A stretch of DNA of 64,000 bases from Sarcocystis neurona (Eukaryota > Apicomplexa > Conoidasida > Eucoccidiorida > Sarcocystidae): NCBI GenBank assembly GCA_000727475.1, contig KL647288.1, positions 1,632,156 to 1,696,155 on the forward strand. Direction: 5' to 3'. Shown piece after piece: positions 11,081-23,038 of this stretch. Positions within the stretch are counted from its first letter, which is position 1; every line of letters starts with the position of its first letter. The notes below the pieces were generated by a model, which saw only the letters and a list, made by a program, of their open reading frames with translations, ran no database searches and was not told where the DNA came from. The translations under genes were made by a program, and so were the position numbers.

Positions 11081-14000
11081 TTTTCACACGTGAATCCTCG
11101 TCGTGCTTCGGAACGCAGAAAACATGCTTGTTTGTCTACGACGGCTGGTGATCAGACAGGAGAATCAGGTGGGCCAGCTTGCTAATAGATTCGTTTCTTT
11201 CCAAAATTAGAGATGAGAATGCGGCCGTTCATGCCGAGATACGACCCACCGAAACTTTTTCTTTTCATCTGCAGTCACGACGTTTAAGGATAGACAGGAA
11301 CGTCCCGATAGCACGTCTTCCTGAAATATCTGAGCGTCAACGCGACAACGTCTCTTCAACGAGCCGGGCCAGAAGTGTATGTATGCGTGTGAATGCCTAA
11401 TAGCAGCGTGTCTGCACACCGACTCAATCTGTTACGCGTGTTAGACAGCGACGAGGAAGAACGAAATGTCTAAACCGCGACGTCCACTTGTGGCAAGTGG
11501 AGGAGCACAATAACATTTTTCCATGCCACTTGCGTCGCACAAAGAGTGCTGCTTTGTTGGCTACAATCGCGACATCGACGTGGGCTAAGTGAATGAGTAC
11601 AATAAGGATTTTATGACGCCACGTGCGTCATACAAGGAGTGTCGCGTTGTTGGCTACCGGCTCCCAATGAAGACCACCTGATAGACACAACCACGTCGCC
11701 ATTTAATAATTACACACGTTCGCTGCGTTGTCTTGTATAGTACACACGGGATGGGAAGAAGAAACCGCACAAGATTGTGCGGTTCACAGCAGAAAGACGG
11801 AAGACTGAGCAGAGGTTACGACAATCGGGATGTACAGCAGCAGAAGCCGTCTACTCTAGTAGTCGGAGCATATCACATTCTTTTCTAAAGGTCTGTCTTC
11901 TCTTTCTGAATGAGATGGTTGAAACTTAGAGGGTTGTAGGCATCATACCATCATATGAGGAGAGTAAATCTGTCATGATTGGTGTCTCTGTTGCCTCGTG
12001 CACGAGAATCGCACCTGCTCTCTACATGTTGTTGCGATGTTTAGACAACGAAGAAAGAAAAAAATATACTGTGTGCTGTGTGGTGCAACCTGCAGTACCA
12101 CGTTGAGTAAGGTGTGCGACTTGCTGGAAGCACAGAGCGTGACAGAATGTACATCCTGCAGAATAGAAGAGTGTTGCGTGTTGCTCCAGGAAGCTGCAGG
12201 AAACGTGGAAGGCGTGTGTGCGTTGAAGGGCAGGTCCACGGCTACGAAATACAGTACTGGTGTGGAAAGGAAGCGCACAGTACTCTTCGCGAGTGCCTTA
12301 GGTCATACATACCCACAGTAAGGGCGCTTTTGCAACAGAGAGTACAAAGACTACGTCTCTATTCATCAATAAAACGCCTACAGAGGACTGTAAACAATCT
12401 ATGGAGATTTATACCATGGCAGAGTTACAATGGAGCGGGAGCGCGATTGCACGCAGGTCACGATCTATATGAGAATATCCCGGTGTATGCCTCTAAAGGG
12501 GGCAGGCAAGTATAAATATGACGTGTAGGGAATTGCTGGCACTACACGGCCACAGCACTGTGTCTGTAACTGAAGCGCTACCAAGTCTGCGCGACTTTGG
12601 CGTCTGAATTAGCCGCTCGGACAGCAGTACGAGATCTGCGACTTATGTATACCCATGCATGTGTGCGACGATGCCTCTCTCCATGAATATGCGTGTGTAT
12701 ACAACCTAACAGAGTTTGAGTAATGAAGGACGGCCACATTGACGGTTGTGCGAACACTACGCTTTTTCTATACACATGTCTCTCCCTCCTCTTCTCTATG
12801 AATACGTATACATAAGAGGTTATAGAGGAACGAACAGCTGTGCATTCCCGCATATACACACGTGTGTATAGGTTGCAGACATGCCATCATTTGCGAGGTG
12901 CAATTAGTAGTGTTCGCTGCAAACAACCAATAGAAGGCGTCGGTATTAAAAGTACCTAGTTTTTCGGGTTTCTGGGGAGACAATAGAAGGAACACCTGAT
13001 TGAACTGGTTGAAGCCTTACGCCACGATGAGCTATAGTCCATCAATGCAGCACCCACTACTCAGCGGCAGGTGCAGTACGCAGTCTCAGCGGGATGCGTT
13101 GTACGAGCGAAAAACATTCCGGTGTTTCATTTGATTAGTTCTCTACATACAGGGGGGGCGCGCAATCACAGCGGGATCGCCGCATACATGCTTAGGACAA
13201 GCTTGGTCGAAAAGGAACATTCATTCCCAGCGACATTCGTTGCCAGCACATGGAAAAGACAAGTGATCAGGATAGGTTGAAAAGACGTAATTATGCCCAA
13301 GTTCACCGGAGCGTCGTCGTCTCCTCGGCGGACCTTGCAGGTCAAGGGATGATACAGAGAACTGGGGGTCTTTGTATCGTAAGGACGCACAGTAACCACT
13401 AGACAAGAAGGCCCAATACGACAAGCGAACAGAAGCGAAAGAACACGTTTCTCATCGCCGCACGATGACAACTCACGTAGGTAAGCATTTGGTCCCTAGA
13501 CACATACATGTGCATACACACGTATGTGCAGGCATCCGCAGATTTAGTATAATCAGACAAAAACATAAGAGGAGCCACAAACTACTCGAGCAGATCGTCC
13601 TGCTCGAAAGGCTGCACTGCAGATAAAAATGGGCATACGTATGCGCACAGGTACGTAGGCCCGCAAGTGTGGACGTCCGTGAGGCAGAGGTGGACTCCTA
13701 AAACTGCATCAAGAGGAAAAGCAACATTAACACGTCTAGTTTAAACAGCCTACGTATAATTAACATGCACGTCTACACGTGTGTTCACGGACATACATCT
13801 GCATATTTTGTGCGTGTGTACACGCACATGGATCTGTGTGTAATAAACGCAAACGCAGGGCCAAAGGCTTATATCCGGAGATCCTTTAACCCGTGAGAGT
13901 CACCGCGCAACGGGATTTCCTTGCCCACCCCTTCCACTTTGCTTCTTTCCAAATTGATGCGGCGTCGTACCTGAGGTGGATTCCTTCACGTGATGTCAGA

Positions 14001-15816
14001 GTCAGCTGTGTGTCACCTGCACACCACTCACTATCTGCACGCTTGTCTCGCAGCTATTCACGATTTTGCCACGCGTATTGCGTGCCACACGTATTACGCA
14101 CGAAGAGAGAAGGCTGTGCTTTATACAGTCTGTATCCCCTCTGCAAAAACTGGGTCAAATTCGCTAAATTGCTTGTGACGATGCACAAAGTGACGTACGT
14201 ACAAACAAAGTGAAATGCCTACGACTAAGTTACCCAAGTCGCCACACCGTACTGCGCTTCCTTCCTCGCGTCGCCCGCGTCGAGTCTGCTCCAAAGCTGC
14301 AGGCCCGCCACGTGCACGTTGATTTGCATAAGGGGTCTTGCAAGAGATGGTTACGCACACGTAAACATCGTGAACGATGCAGCTGTTTTGTTCGTTTTTG
14401 ACACATCTGCACCTGGAACAGAATGCAGTTCAGCAAGTGTTTTTGCATATATGTTGTCGTCGGTCCGTCTCCTCATTGTGCATAGCCTAGTACATACACG
14501 TACTTCTCATGCGTGCGTCTTCCTTCTTTGGAGCACATCTGCTGCAAGCGTATCACTCACCACACGAGTGCAATACAAATACACGTGCTGGTGTGAGGTT
14601 CTGTTCGGTTCAGCTGCTGCAGAGGAGCGGCTAGTGTAGAGCTGTAAACAAAAGGACACGCAGATCATCGCCGTGAGCGACTGCGTATGCAGGAGAATGG
14701 TAGGCACGTGTGACTGTAAAGGCTGCCACGACCGCCTCTTTTCTTACACACTTGTTCATGTGAAGGCCGTACCTTCTGGAATTTGAAAGGAATATACAGC
14801 GCTTTCCGTAAGCTAATGGTGTGCCTTACCACTGTTGAAAGCTACGCTCAAACGCATCCGGCGAGCCTGCCTGTATTCGAGCGCCCGTCTTTACAGGGAG
14901 TGTCTGTAGAGTATCACGTGTACACAGATACATTCAAGAGAAAACAGGTTAGCAGCCAGTTCGCGTATAAATAATATCTGTGTTTCTGCGTAGTGCGAAC
15001 TATCCTGGTTATTATGGAGCGACGTGGCGAGGTGCAGAATTTTTTTCATCGAGAGCGCCTCGCGGAGGAAACCTGTTTGGAAAAACCGAGGAAGTGTTCT
15101 TCTCAATAGAAATTTAAGCACGAGCACATCTGATTGCAAGAACTGCTGCGTACACTGCATGAGGCTCGCGTTGTTTGCGTCCTGGTGCACGAGTGAATTC
15201 GATGAACAGCGCTGTCGAATTTCTCACTGCGGCACTGCGCCATATTTCTTGTGTACTTATACGGTAGAGCACGTTTTTATTTGTTTCCAGTATGGTCGCT
15301 GCTGATTCGCGCACATCGGCGGCGCCGCAGGCTTTGACGATATACATCGGCGTGGACGCGTGTTTCGTGGTGTTACGCAGTTTCGTTACGACGAAGAGGT
15401 GCTAAGCTGTCCTCTTCATGAATACATGAGCTCCATTCAAACTGCAACTCTGCGATTCTGGCTCTTCGCTGGTCATTTTCCGTTCGGCTTCTCACCACGT
15501 TCTGTCACGCGCTCCTCCCGCGCTAGCAGGTGCTCAACTTAGAGTGCCTTCATCCGTATGCATTCACTGAATCTATCGCTGGTGTTCCTATTGTGTGCTT
15601 CTCCCATATATGCCTGCCCACTGGCGTGTGTGCTAGTTCTGACACTGCTCACCAGACCTTCAGCTTTCACGCACACGATATGGTTTGTATGTGATCTTCC
15701 TCTTTTGACATGAAAATGCTGCATACTTCCTTTCCACAATGCCGCTGGTACTGCTGTGGTAAGCTGACTATGCACCTGCTGCGTGCTTCGTCACCCTCTG
15801 TCGCAGTCGTTGTCCA
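11081..15816. other. Gene-poor stretch
   Basis: There is no triplet bias and no frame longer than about 130 codons. The longest overlap at 11998-12515, including a Cys-rich piece CVLCGATCSTTLSKVC, but none has paired splice sites or a recognisable domain. A small minus frame at 15347-15114 (77 codons, ATG start) looks protein-like but is unsupported. Scattered TACACGTGTA-type words occur throughout. The tandem duplication at 11.5 kb is listed separately. Confidence 0.6.
11478..11657. repeat. Imperfect tandem duplication, unit about 95 bp
   Basis: Unit A (11478-11575) and unit B (11576-11657 and a little beyond) both start with CGACGT and share, in order, AG[C/T]ACAATAA, a T-rich word, GCCAC[T/G]TGCGTC, ACAA[A/G]GAGTG and GTTGGCTAC. 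The offset falls from 98 bp at the left end to 93 bp at the right, so a few bases were lost from unit B. No gene overlaps it. Confidence 0.75.
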
Positions 15817-16593
15817 GTGTCGCCGTTACTAGTGTTGCATCAGATGCTGGTAATATCGTACCGTGAGTCTGCTGTTGCTGTAAGTGTTGGTGCTGCAGCC
15901 GCCCCCTTCTGGAGCTGCAGTTGTTCCACAGCGCTATTGTCATTGCTCTTGCACCTGTTATCTGTGGCCGCTGCAGCTGCTACCGTCGCCTGCGCACGAC
16001 AAAGTCGCTCTCCACGCTTTTGCGTGCCTTCTACTGCTGATGGAAGACGCAGGATGGTACAAGTGTCTGTTGGTGAAAAATCTAATGCGGACACATCTGT
16101 GGTGCTATGGAGGGGAGGTCTGCTCCACCTGTCAGCTTATTCTCAGTGTAGCTCTCCTGCTCATACGGGTGTTGCACACACGCTTGCTTATGCATGCGGA
16201 GTTGCTGCGGTGTTCCGCTGCCTTCTGTGCTACTGCTGTTCTGCTGTCATCTACGCTGCCCCTGCTGCCGCCGCCATATATCCTACAGCCACTGCCCTCT
16301 GCGCTGCTGCGCCGGGCGCTTGCGCATCTGTTAATGGTACCTGCGCAACTGGGGGGACCGCTGCTTCTTCCGCAGCTCAGGCGTGTGGGCGGGGTTTCTG
16401 CTTCTGCTTGATGGGGCCCGCAGCGCAGGATGTGTACAAGTACACATCCTACCATAGAAGCGAAGAGTTCAGCTCGTACTCCTGTACGAGCCGCAGCAGC
16501 TGCTGCAGCAGAATTTGTGCTTCCACCTGCGTAGGCAGCCAATATCACTTCGAGTGAGACTAGCTGCAGCAGCTGCTGCAGCAGGATGCGCAA
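15817..16593. other. CTG/CAG-rich island with opposing open frames
   Basis: The plus strand is open for 246 codons (15817-16557, Ala/Ser/Cys/Leu-rich). The minus strand has frames 16593-16132 (153 codons, Ala/Ser/Arg) and 16094-15840 (84 codons, including VAAAAATDNRCKSND). Minus is the more likely sense because CAG lies on that strand, but no splice sites were matched and no family is recognised. Treat it as a possible exon cluster. Confidence 0.3.
16427..16450. repeat. Perfect inverted repeat, 11-bp arms
   Basis: AGGATGTGTAC, a two-base AA loop and GTACACATCCT form a perfect hairpin-capable palindrome. It lies inside the opposing open frames of the CTG/CAG island. Confidence 0.85.
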
Positions 16594-19148
16594 ACTTTAG
16601 CAAACACCCTTTCTTCTGACATCTTCGGAAGGCGCGAACGCAGTCGCTTTCCTCTTATTGATGCTGCTAGGCGTTGAAGTTATGTCTTCCCAGGAGCTTC
16701 TACATGTGGACACCAAAACGCATTATCATGCTGCGTATCTACACAGATATATAAATGCGTTTGTATAGACATTGTAATTATGCACTTGTGAATTTAGATC
16801 TGTGAGGTACGTCTAAACATGATATATATATATATATACATGCAGACATATTTTCATGAACCAAGCGCGTGTGAGCATGCGCGTACCTTCAATTCATTAA
16901 ACGTATACACAATTGAGGCGGCACACGTTAACACATATACACTTGTTAAGATATGAATATATGTGCAGATACGTATAGGCGGCTGCGGCACGCATCAACA
17001 TCTTGCAGGAACGCGTACAACTTCTCTTCCACGTTCGCTTCAGTGCGCGGAGCTGTACAGCAACGTAGACACTACTGGTATACCTACGCACAGCTGTACA
17101 TGCCTCATCCCTTTCGAAAGCCAGAGGGTGAGTGGAGGACATCGGACAGTTATACACTCAATTCTCTACTCATTGCTTACACGTACTTCCACATTTCTGC
17201 GTACATACCCATACTCTGCATAGAACGAAGTACGGACACGTGCGTCTCTCTCTCTCTGTATGAGTGTATATAGGGTGCCAGTATGTGGCAGTGTTCCTTC
17301 AGAGGACGCCGCCGCACTCCTTCCAAAGTGGAGCATCATACACTGTGACGTACATCTGAGTACGCACGCAGGTACGCCTTCTTGTAGGGTGAATCATTCC
17401 TTCCCAGAGAGACAGTGCGAGGATGACAGCTCTACATATTACTTAGACGTATACGTACACGTGTAGATTCGAATTCACAAATGTGCGTGCGTGCAAACGC
17501 AGGAGCACAGAAAAGCAAAGAAGTGCTTCGGACGCCTTTCGTCTGCCTCACAAACGGTTGTTCACGTATGCGTGGGCCTCCAGGCCTTCACTTTTGCTAC
17601 AGTGTCCGCTGCCGACGCAGAGAGAGGAGCGGTAGCCAGCGTGGTCTGGCGTCGGCTTCGATCGACAACGCAGACGCACCGTGTAGGAGAGGGATGGGAA
17701 AAAAGAAACAGAATCCGCTAGTTTGTTTCCTTCGTCTTGGACTTGGTGCTGTAGAGAGGAAAAAATAAAGTCTGCAACTGTGTCTGTCCTCTTCCTTTTT
17801 GACTTCTTGCTGGGCTCCTGACGACGAGCGGCGCAGAGGCGGGGACGTTTTCACCTTCGCGACGATTCGCGCGTGTTCGTACGCACACATAAACGTGAGA
17901 AACAGCTCGATCAAAACTATGCATACGTGTAAAAGAGGTGACACACCCTCAATCCAGCTCAAATCGCAGGGGACGCACACATGTCGTTGTAAGGTACGTG
18001 CGCACGGCCATTCCTACATGTTAACAGATATGCACGCCGAGCCTGTATGTTCTTTCATACACAACTGAGATGTGTCCGCGCCTGCGTGTCTCGAGGCCGA
18101 CGAGTCACTACGCCTCTGTGTGTGTGGTGTTTAGACACCCTAGCTCCTGCTGTCACCTCCGCTCCAGAAAAATCACTTCGTCACTGGTTACGCAGGGCGG
18201 CGTGTTCGAGTCTCGCTGCGCAGTCAAAGAAGCCGCAGCTCACGCACCCGCAGCTTTACAAGCCTAAAATGGTCAATATATACAGAGTTGTCCGGAAGGA
18301 GCTTACACTTGTGTACATAAGTAAACATGCGTGCACATCATCGAAAAGTGTCAGTAACAGCCTGCACTGCGACAGGCTTCCGCGTCACCGTCTCCCACCC
18401 AGAACTGCATGCCCCGCGAAAACTTTTCTTCATTTTAAATATCGCGTCCGTCCGACAACGCTGCTGAGAATCAAAACGCTCCTTCCCGTCAAACCGAAGC
18501 CTACGTCCAGCTCTCTATATGTGGATAAACGCACTTCCACACAAGCAACTACACATATACGACACGTATCTGGAGATACATACGGAGATACATACATATA
18601 AACATATATATGTATGTCACAGTATAATATATATCTACATGTATATACGCATACGCACGTATCAATGTTTAGGCCAATATATCCTCGGGGGTGAGTGTAG
18701 CTGTACATTTGTATCTCCCCAACGCACAACCGCAGCCGCGTCCATACGTGGCGTTCCCAGTAAGCAGGTTTTCTACTAAATAGAGAAGGGGAAGGCGAAT
18801 CCCGGACGGTTCAACGCTAGCTGATCGGTGGAAGTGCATCAAGGAAAACCCCACTTGCTGCTGTTTTCGCCTTTGCTGTTGCTAAACACAGTTCACCCGC
18901 AGGCGTTCTTTCCCGGGCACGTAGCTGCTGCCTCTCCCCTTCCTCGGTGGGATGGTGCAATCATCGTCGAGGCCTTTGAAAGGATGTGTCTACATGCATG
19001 TCTCCTTCAGCAAAATCCACACACCAGCGGCACCTTTTCTGTAATTGGACTCACTCTACATGAAAAAAGGACGCAGAAACATGGAAACATACACACATAC
19101 ACACATACACAGATATATATATATATATATGTGCACATATAGAAGGTT

Positions 19149-19181
<33 letters not shown>

Positions 19182-19395
19182 ATACACGCACACACGTACA
19201 CAGACACGTGTACAGACTCTAAATCTATGTGGCAGTTTCTGCGTAGGTGATGGCCACTTCATGTGGAACATAGATACGTCTTATACATACTATATATATC
19301 TGTATATTAATAGACGTATATTTATGTACGCACCTGCCACAAACAATACGCAGCACAGCGTCTTTCTAAGCCGCAGCTCGTGTTTCTCCGCACAA
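16594..19395. other. Gene-poor stretch with simple repeats
   Basis: TA-rich words (16740-16950, 18540-18680, 19080-19150) and CA repeats dominate. The longest frames (17481-17768, 18047-18601) have no repeat bias, domain or paired splice sites. It lies beyond the 3' end of the clathrin light chain gene. I see no supported gene. Confidence 0.6.
19149..19176. repeat. (CA)14 microsatellite
   Basis: Fourteen uninterrupted CA dinucleotides, followed by CACATACACG variants to about 19210. Confidence 0.9.
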
Positions 19396-19693
19396 AGTGA
19401 GAAGCCACAACACTGCACACCAGCTGCTCTCTGCTGCTGCTGCTACTGCCGCCCACTTCTTTTCTTCCGCGACCGTTCCCAGGGTGGCGCAGCACTTTCT
19501 TGCTGGTGCGCGCTGCTGTTGCTCTCGGTGCTTCCTGTCGCAGTTGCCCTTCCCGCTCAATTCCTGTTGCTCTCTGCCCGGTCCTCCCCGTCTCAACACC
19601 GCGGACGCGGCTGTTGCTCTGGCAGCTGATGCTAATGTTTGGCTGCTGCTGCTGCTGCTCCTGCTCCTCCTGCTGCAATTGCTCCCGCTATTT

Positions 19694-22600
19694 TTAACAC
19701 GCCTTGCCTTGTTCCTGCGCACTGAGCTCCAGCAGCAGTTCCCTCATTTTGAAGCGGTCTTTCAGGCTGCTGCCTGGCGCTCCGGCAGCAGCCCCCGCTG
19801 CTGCTGCTCCTGCTGCCGCTGCTGCTCCTGTCGCTCCTGCTGCCCCTCCTCCTCCTCCTCCGGTTTTCTTCTCTCCCGCACTGCCACCGTTGCTGCTCCG
19901 GCTGCTGCTGCGGTCGTCCGCTTCTATCAGCTGAACGACCCGCGCCCATCCGTTGCTGCTCGTCTTCTGCGCCTCCGCCTCCCGCGCTGCTTCTTCGCTC
20001 TCCTTCGCTCTGCGCGCCACAGGCCAACAGCAGCAAACCCACACCGGGCCGATCAGCCTTACCCGCAGCAGCGGCAGCAGGACGACAGAACGAATCGCAG
20101 CAGGCGGAACAGTAAAAGCAGCAGGGAAAAGATAAGCAGCAGCTCAACGAACAGCAGCAACAGCAGCGCTACTACTATGTGCCAGTGGCTGCAACAGCAG
20201 TGCCTCGATTTTAACCCGCAGCAGCGGCAACAGCAGCAGAAGCCAAACGCATCCCCCCGCCCCCCCACCTTCCCAAAACGAGAACTGGTACGACCAACAG
20301 CAACAGCATTCCCGTCCCGAAGCCGACGAAACGGCAGCAAGGGCACAGCACAGACAGAAGAGAACAGCAACGGGCAGCGGGAGTGATGTCACACACGCTG
20401 CAGCAGCAGCAACAGCTGAGTCCGCGACACCAAGACTCCACGGCGAACAGGATCTGCCCTGTGCAACGCCCCCGCAGACGAGAAATCTGCATATAGCAGC
20501 AGCAGCAGGGTTCATATCCATTACGTCCTGTTTCCGTCTCTATTACTTCGGCAAAGAGAGTAGACACGCACAGGCCGCACACGAGAAGCGCGGGGATGTA
20601 GACACGGCGTCTACACTTCTCCACCCATATCTCTAGACACACCCGCACAAGCCGGACCACTGCGCACTCCTAAAAACAGCTGCATGCGCCTCACACTTTC
20701 TTGCCTGTCCTTTTGACATCAGTTCGTCTGACATATATGCAGTAGACATATATGCAGTAGAGACACAACACTGTACAGGCACGTGCACACACCTATGTAT
20801 GGATAAGTACGCTACACACATTCATATGTATGTGTGTACACATATATATGAATGCCCACACATATATATATACACACTAATGCAGGCGTACACACACATA
20901 TATACATATATATATATATATATATGGGAAAGCCCGCGTCAAGTGCCTCAGTTCGTCGGCTGGAGCTGCTGGGCTCTGTATTCACACGCAGAGATCTACG
21001 TCTCCCGCACGCGTACGCAGCAGCAGCCGCATCACGCCCGTCCCCTCTTTATAGGCACATGTGTATACACTCACACACATGCAACACTACATATGTCCAC
21101 ACATTTGTATATTTATATAAATACGCATGCAGGAGTCGCATGCAGACGTCCACATTTCATCCGTGTTGTATGTACGTTTGCGTACGTCAATTGATACGCA
21201 CGTATACTCGCATGCAAAGAAATTCCACACGCTTGTTGTGTACGCCTGGGTATGTTCATACATACATATATGTCAATTTCCACAGGCGTTTCATGGACGC
21301 TCGTGTATGTGACCCACACATTTATTCTCCATATATATGCAGACGCATGCAGTCTCCCACGTACGTAAGTGGGTCCTTCCAGTCTGCCTATCTGTTGGGG
21401 GCTCTGCTGCTGCTGCTTCGACACTGCACCTCTGTTGCTGCACACGGCCACGTCGGTGCCCAGTTTTTACGCTGCCCGCTGCCTGCTGCTGGAGTGCTGC
21501 TGCTCCTGCTCCTCACGCTGCAGCAGCTGCATCTCGGGCAGCCCAGGCCCCCCCTTGCAGGGCTGCTGCTGCTTCTTCTATGTGTGCGCACGCACATACG
21601 TACATATATGGAAGGACCTGCCATCTACGAATATACGTACGAGCTCTGCGGCAGCTGTTGCCTGTGACTCGCCTCTGTCTGAATGGATGCGTAGCTGCCC
21701 CACCTGCAGCTGCTTCTCACCTACAGACCCACGTACGTGCATGGAGAACTTTGCTATCTTTTAGCTGGCACCGCGGTCTGCTCCTGCTGCTGCTGTGGTC
21801 AAACATACATACACACACATGTGGGGTCACGCAGATGCTGCTGCTGCTGCTTCTTCTTCTGCAGGACCCGAGCACTCTCTGCTGCTCCACGTTGCTAAAC
21901 GCGAACAGACTCACTGATTCGCTTTCCTTCTGCGCTCCATCTGCTGCTTCCGTTTTTCGTAGAATTCCCGCAGGGCGTCTTGTGCCAGTTCCCTCTGTTC
22001 TTTCTTCTGCTGCGCCTCTCCCCTGCGCCTCGCCTCCACTTCCTGCTGCATCTGCATGCGAATCTGGTCGACGGCGTGGCGGGCTGCAGCGTCGAGGGCG
22101 TCTTCCTCTTCGGCTGCTGCAGCTCTTCTGCCGCCCTCCCCGCCTCCTCCTCTTCTTCCTTCTTCCTTTCCTCCTCCGGCCTCTTCGTCCGCAAAACTGC
22201 TGCCGCGGCTGCCGTCCACACCCGTGGCAGGAGGAGGAGGCGACGCACCAGGAACCGCAGCAGCACACTCATACAAACAGCCGTTCACGACGGCTTGCTG
22301 CTGCTGCTGCTTCATCGCCGCTGCTGCGTCTGCGGCAGCTGCTCGTCTCCCGTCCCCTGCGGTTAGAGCGCTCCCTGCAGGCTGTCTCCTTCCCACCTGC
22401 GGCTCCTCATCTCCCCCTCTCCCGGCAGCAGCAGCAGCAGTCATTCGTACCGGACGTGCATGGCCACTTCGCTCTCTCTCCTCCTCCTCCTCCTCTCCGA
22501 CGAACTGCTGCTGCTGCTGCAACAGGTCGTCTCCTTCTGCAGCGTCGCTGCTGTGGCCGCCGTACAGTCGCTTCTGCTGGCCCCTCCCTCCCTGCTGCTC

Positions 22601-23038
22601 TGCTGCGTCAACGAAGTCGGCAGGCATGTACCCAGAACTGGTGAACTCGTACTCCCCTCCTCCCTCCGACAGAAAAAAAGCGTCTCCGTCCCCATCGCCA
22701 CTTCGACGCCCTGCTGCCGCTAATGCAGCAAAGTCTTCCCCCACCTGCAGAGCCTCCTCTTCCGCCATGTGGGACGCTGCGCCCTGCCCTCTCTGTCGCT
22801 CTTCCCCGTCTGCTGCTGCCACCGCTCTCCCACGGCCTATCTCCTGCAGGCCTGCGTCTCCGGTGCTGCTGGTCACAGGCCCTTCCCCTCCCCTGTCTCC
22901 TTCGTCTAGCGCTCCTCCGACTGCTGGGCCCGTCCCTGCTGCAGCCAGTTCTGCTGCGGCCACAGCAGCAGCGTCCACACCCGGCAGCTCGAACTCGTCA
23001 AAGTAGCTGCCTCCCTCCGTCTGAAAATCCCCGTCCAT
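19694..23038 (-). CDS. CLC: Clathrin light chain (two exons)
   Basis: Clathrin light chain binds the hub of clathrin heavy chain and regulates triskelion assembly on coated vesicles. Exon 1 runs 23038-21915 and exon 2 runs 20009-19694. The donor GTGAGT and acceptor GCGCGCAG join Asn-(CA|A)-Ala in phase, giving 479 residues (1440 nt with a TAA stop). Residues 1-320 are acidic low complexity starting MDGDFQTEGGSYFDEFELPG, with Ala, Gln, Glu and Gly runs. Residues 322-395 form a charged helix (QIRMQMQQEVEARRR ... LREFYEKRKQQMERRRKANQ), matching the heavy-chain-binding helix of the family. W396 begins the family C-terminal motif W-A-R-V-V-Q-L-I-E, and after a Ser/Gly/Ala insert KDRFKMRELLLEL matches the last conserved block. 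The usual animal and fungal length is about 200-250 residues; the excess is repeat sequence. The family call rests on motifs by eye, not a search. A small extra exon inside the intron cannot be excluded. Confidence 0.78.
20010..21914 (-). other. Clathrin light chain intron (1.9 kb)
   Basis: The intron is bounded by GTGAGT at 21914 and by AG at 20011-20010. It holds CAG- and CTG-rich patches (20059-20420, 21380-21570), TA/CA repeats (20780-21130) and a 15-bp tandem repeat. Long frames inside it, for example 21337-22644 on the plus strand, are triplet shadows. Phase agreement of the flanking exons supports the boundaries. Confidence 0.7.
20731..20760. repeat. Perfect 15-bp tandem duplication
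   Basis: ACATATATGCAGTAG occurs twice without a gap, inside the clathrin light chain intron. Confidence 0.9.

Noticed and set aside
21337..22644. 435-codon plus-strand open frame
   Set aside because: It is opposite exon 1 and the intron of the clathrin light chain, rich in Leu/Cys/Pro from CTG triplets; the minus-strand gene explains the openness.
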